NCBI RefSeq assembly: GCF_030867145.1
Contig: NC_134414.1
Location: forward strand, 23,368,810 to 23,432,809
Reading direction: 5' to 3'
Length of the DNA: 64,000 nucleotides
Source: Opisthocomus hoazin
Lineage: Eukaryota; Chordata; Aves; Opisthocomiformes; Opisthocomidae
Below, piece after piece: positions 62,160 through 64,000 of the stretch. The translations under genes were made by a program, and so were the position numbers. The notes under the pieces were generated by a model that was not told where the DNA came from, did not search any database, and saw only the letters and a program-made list of their open reading frames with translations. The stretch's first letter is position 1. Each line of letters opens with the position of its first letter.

Positions 62160-64000
62160 AAGGACACTGCCAAGGGGCAGCTGGAGCAAGTCCAGAGTGA
62201 TTGCGGAGCTCTAGGAGCAAGGATGAAGGACACGGGAGCCAGAATGACGGTCCCCTCAATTCTACTGGTGAAGGGTTTGCTTGGGGGTAGACACAACACA
62301 AAGTTGCCATCTGTGGCCAGTGTCACAGGGTCTTTTTGTCTTACATGATCATGAGTCCCTCTTTGAGGGATAAGGGCTGCTAACAAGACAGAGGATCCAC
62401 ATGACAAAGTGGCTCAGGAACGTCTTTGCCAAAGGGTTGTCAACCTGGCAGGAAGAGCTTTAAAGGGCATGCTGGGGGATGGCGATAGCAGCTTGTAAAT
62501 ATGTGAGGAGACAGAGACCAAGAGCAGTAAGAATGCAGGGAAGTGTGACAGGTTTAAGAATGCTCATCAGGAAGGACAAAACAGGCTGAGAGGTGGCCAA
62601 CCTCAAATGTTGGTGCAGAAATGCATTCAGCTTTGGGCACAAACAGGAAGAGCTAGAGCTCCACGTGCAGATGCAGAGCTGCAACATCACTACAAGCACT
62701 GAGATGTGGTGGGACAGGCAGCACAGCTGGAGTGCTCCAATGGACAGACAGAGGCTCTTTAGAGAAGCTCTTTAGGAAAGAAGACGACAGCAGATTGCCA
62801 TTTACGTGAAAGGGCAGCTCAAATTAAGGATGCTTTTCTATGGACTGGGCAACAATCTAGTTGAGTTGGGTCATGATCAGAGGAGAGGTAGTAAAGATGA
62901 CATCATGGTGGGAGCTTCTTTACTAATCATGAAAACAGGGTGAGTAGTGGACCAAATCATCTTCAAGCAACTTGAGAAAGTTTCCAGATCAGAATTCTGA
63001 GAGATTATCTGCCTGACATTTGCTCAAATGTAGATGGGCCAACCAAGGGGTGACTTTATATCTTCTACTCACAGCTAGGAAGAGCTAGTCAGGGATGGGG
63101 TAATTAATTGCAGCCTTGGCTACAGTTATCATGAAATAGTGGAGTTCAGGATCCTTAGGAGAGCGAGGAAAGAGGGCAGCTGAGTACAGACCGTGGACAT
63201 CACAAGAGCAGATTTCAGCTTATTCAGGAGGACTGGTGGGTGGGATCCTGTGGGAGAGAGCTCTGAAGAGGAAAGGAGCTCAGGAGAGCTGGCAGGTCTT
63301 TAAGGACAACCTCTTCCAAGCATGAGAATGGCCTGTCCAGATACTAAGGAAAACAATAGAAACACATCAGGACACTGACCCTGCTAATCAGGGAGTTCAT
63401 GTCTGAACTCCAATGCAAGGAGGACACATGCAGGAGACAGAAGCAGGGACAGCTACAAAATAAGAAAACAGAAACACTGTCTGGACAAGAACGATGACAG
63501 AAAAGTGAAGTTCAGATAAAGCTGAATTTGGCAAGGTGTATCAAGGACAAAAAGAGCAGCTTCTACCAGCACATTAACAGTAAAAGAAGGAACAGGAAAA
63601 ATGGGGGTCCTGCTGCTTAATGAAGCAGGTGATTCAGGCATAATAGACAAAAGATAAGTCTGAAATACTCAATGCTTTCTTTGCCTTGGTCTTCACTGAC
63701 AGGTTTTCCCAAACCTTTATGACTAGAGACAGGGTTCAAGGAGGAGAGGAGCTACCAATAGTAAAGAGGATCAACCCAGGGATCTCTTGAGAAATCATGA
63801 TGGATACAAGCTCATGAGACCTGACAGAATCTATCCAAGGGTTCAGAAAGCTGGCTCATGTCATTACAAGGCTGCTTTCCATCATCTTTGAACGACTAAG
63901 AAGGTCATGAAGCAAGTACTCCTAGAAGCTACCTCTATGCACATGAAAGAGAAAGCGACTGAGAATAGCCAGCATGGATTTACGAAGCGTAAATGATGCT
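62160..64000 (+). mobile_element. Old CR1 LINE with ORF1 and ORF2 remnants, antisense in XPO4 intron
   Basis: The plus strand carries a decayed ORF1 end (around 62330-62480: CATGATCATGAGTCCC in the wrong frame, 'NVFAKGL', 'NLAGRAL'). From 62593 the ORF2 endonuclease follows (LKC..., KQEELEL, TEMWWD, HSW, DRQRLFRE), then '[14 protein letters not shown]' near 63120 and a decayed reverse-transcriptase start ending 'NSQHGFTK' at the right edge. Many stops and frameshifts exist. The reverse-transcriptase palm and 3' end should lie beyond the window. It is much older than the 4.6- and 44.9-kb copies. Confidence 0.85.

Noticed and set aside
1-64000. CRISPR array, operon, tRNA or rRNA gene, or a new defence-like system
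   Set aside because: The window is vertebrate nuclear DNA. The only short regular repeats are CR1 tails, microsatellites and one minisatellite, and no RNA gene was recognised by eye.

Overview
The window is nuclear DNA from a bird. Three things support this: many 5'-truncated CR1 LINEs ending in short ATTCTGTG or ATTCTATG repeats, compact CpG-island promoters, and exons that translate into close relatives of known vertebrate proteins. The gene order IFT88(+) - IL17D(+) - EEF1AKMT1(-) - XPO4(-) matches the order I know from human chromosome 13q12.11, so this is an ordinary conserved syntenic block.

Layout. 1-2.5 kb: the last two coding exons of IFT88 (intraflagellar transport), separated by a GC-AG intron. 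2.5-14.2 kb: intergenic, with a nearly full-length CR1 (4.6-7.8 kb), smaller CR1 pieces and a diverged duplication near 11 kb. 14.2-26 kb: IL17D, complete, with a CpG-island promoter, a 15-nt first coding segment, a second coding exon, a 10.3-kb intron containing several CR1 copies, and a terminal coding exon. 26-34.7 kb: the convergent intergenic interval. 34.7-39.05 kb: four coding exons of EEF1AKMT1 on the minus strand, encoding 213 residues. A CpG island at 49.3-50.3 kb is the likely promoter of this gene, which would put a 5' intron of about 10 kb, with two large CR1s, between promoter and start codon. 54.6-61.4 kb: an AT-rich, repeat-poor tract, probably the long 3'UTR of XPO4. 61.42-61.62 kb: the last coding exon of XPO4. 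From 62.2 kb to the right edge: a decayed CR1 antisense inside an XPO4 intron.

The four genes are not an operon-like system. They act separately in ciliary transport, cytokine signalling, eEF1A lysine methylation and nuclear export. Most of the structure beyond the genes is CR1 history: one copy broken by a single stop codon, one 5'-truncated copy with an uninterrupted reverse-transcriptase frame, one CR1 nested inside another, a head-to-tail pair of 3' ends, and old remnants including a MIR-like SINE. I found no evidence for a previously undescribed biological system. The most checkable observations are the GC-AG intron, the tiny IL17D start exon, the EEF1AKMT1 promoter assignment and the CR1 rearrangements. 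All family assignments are by eye; no database search was run.
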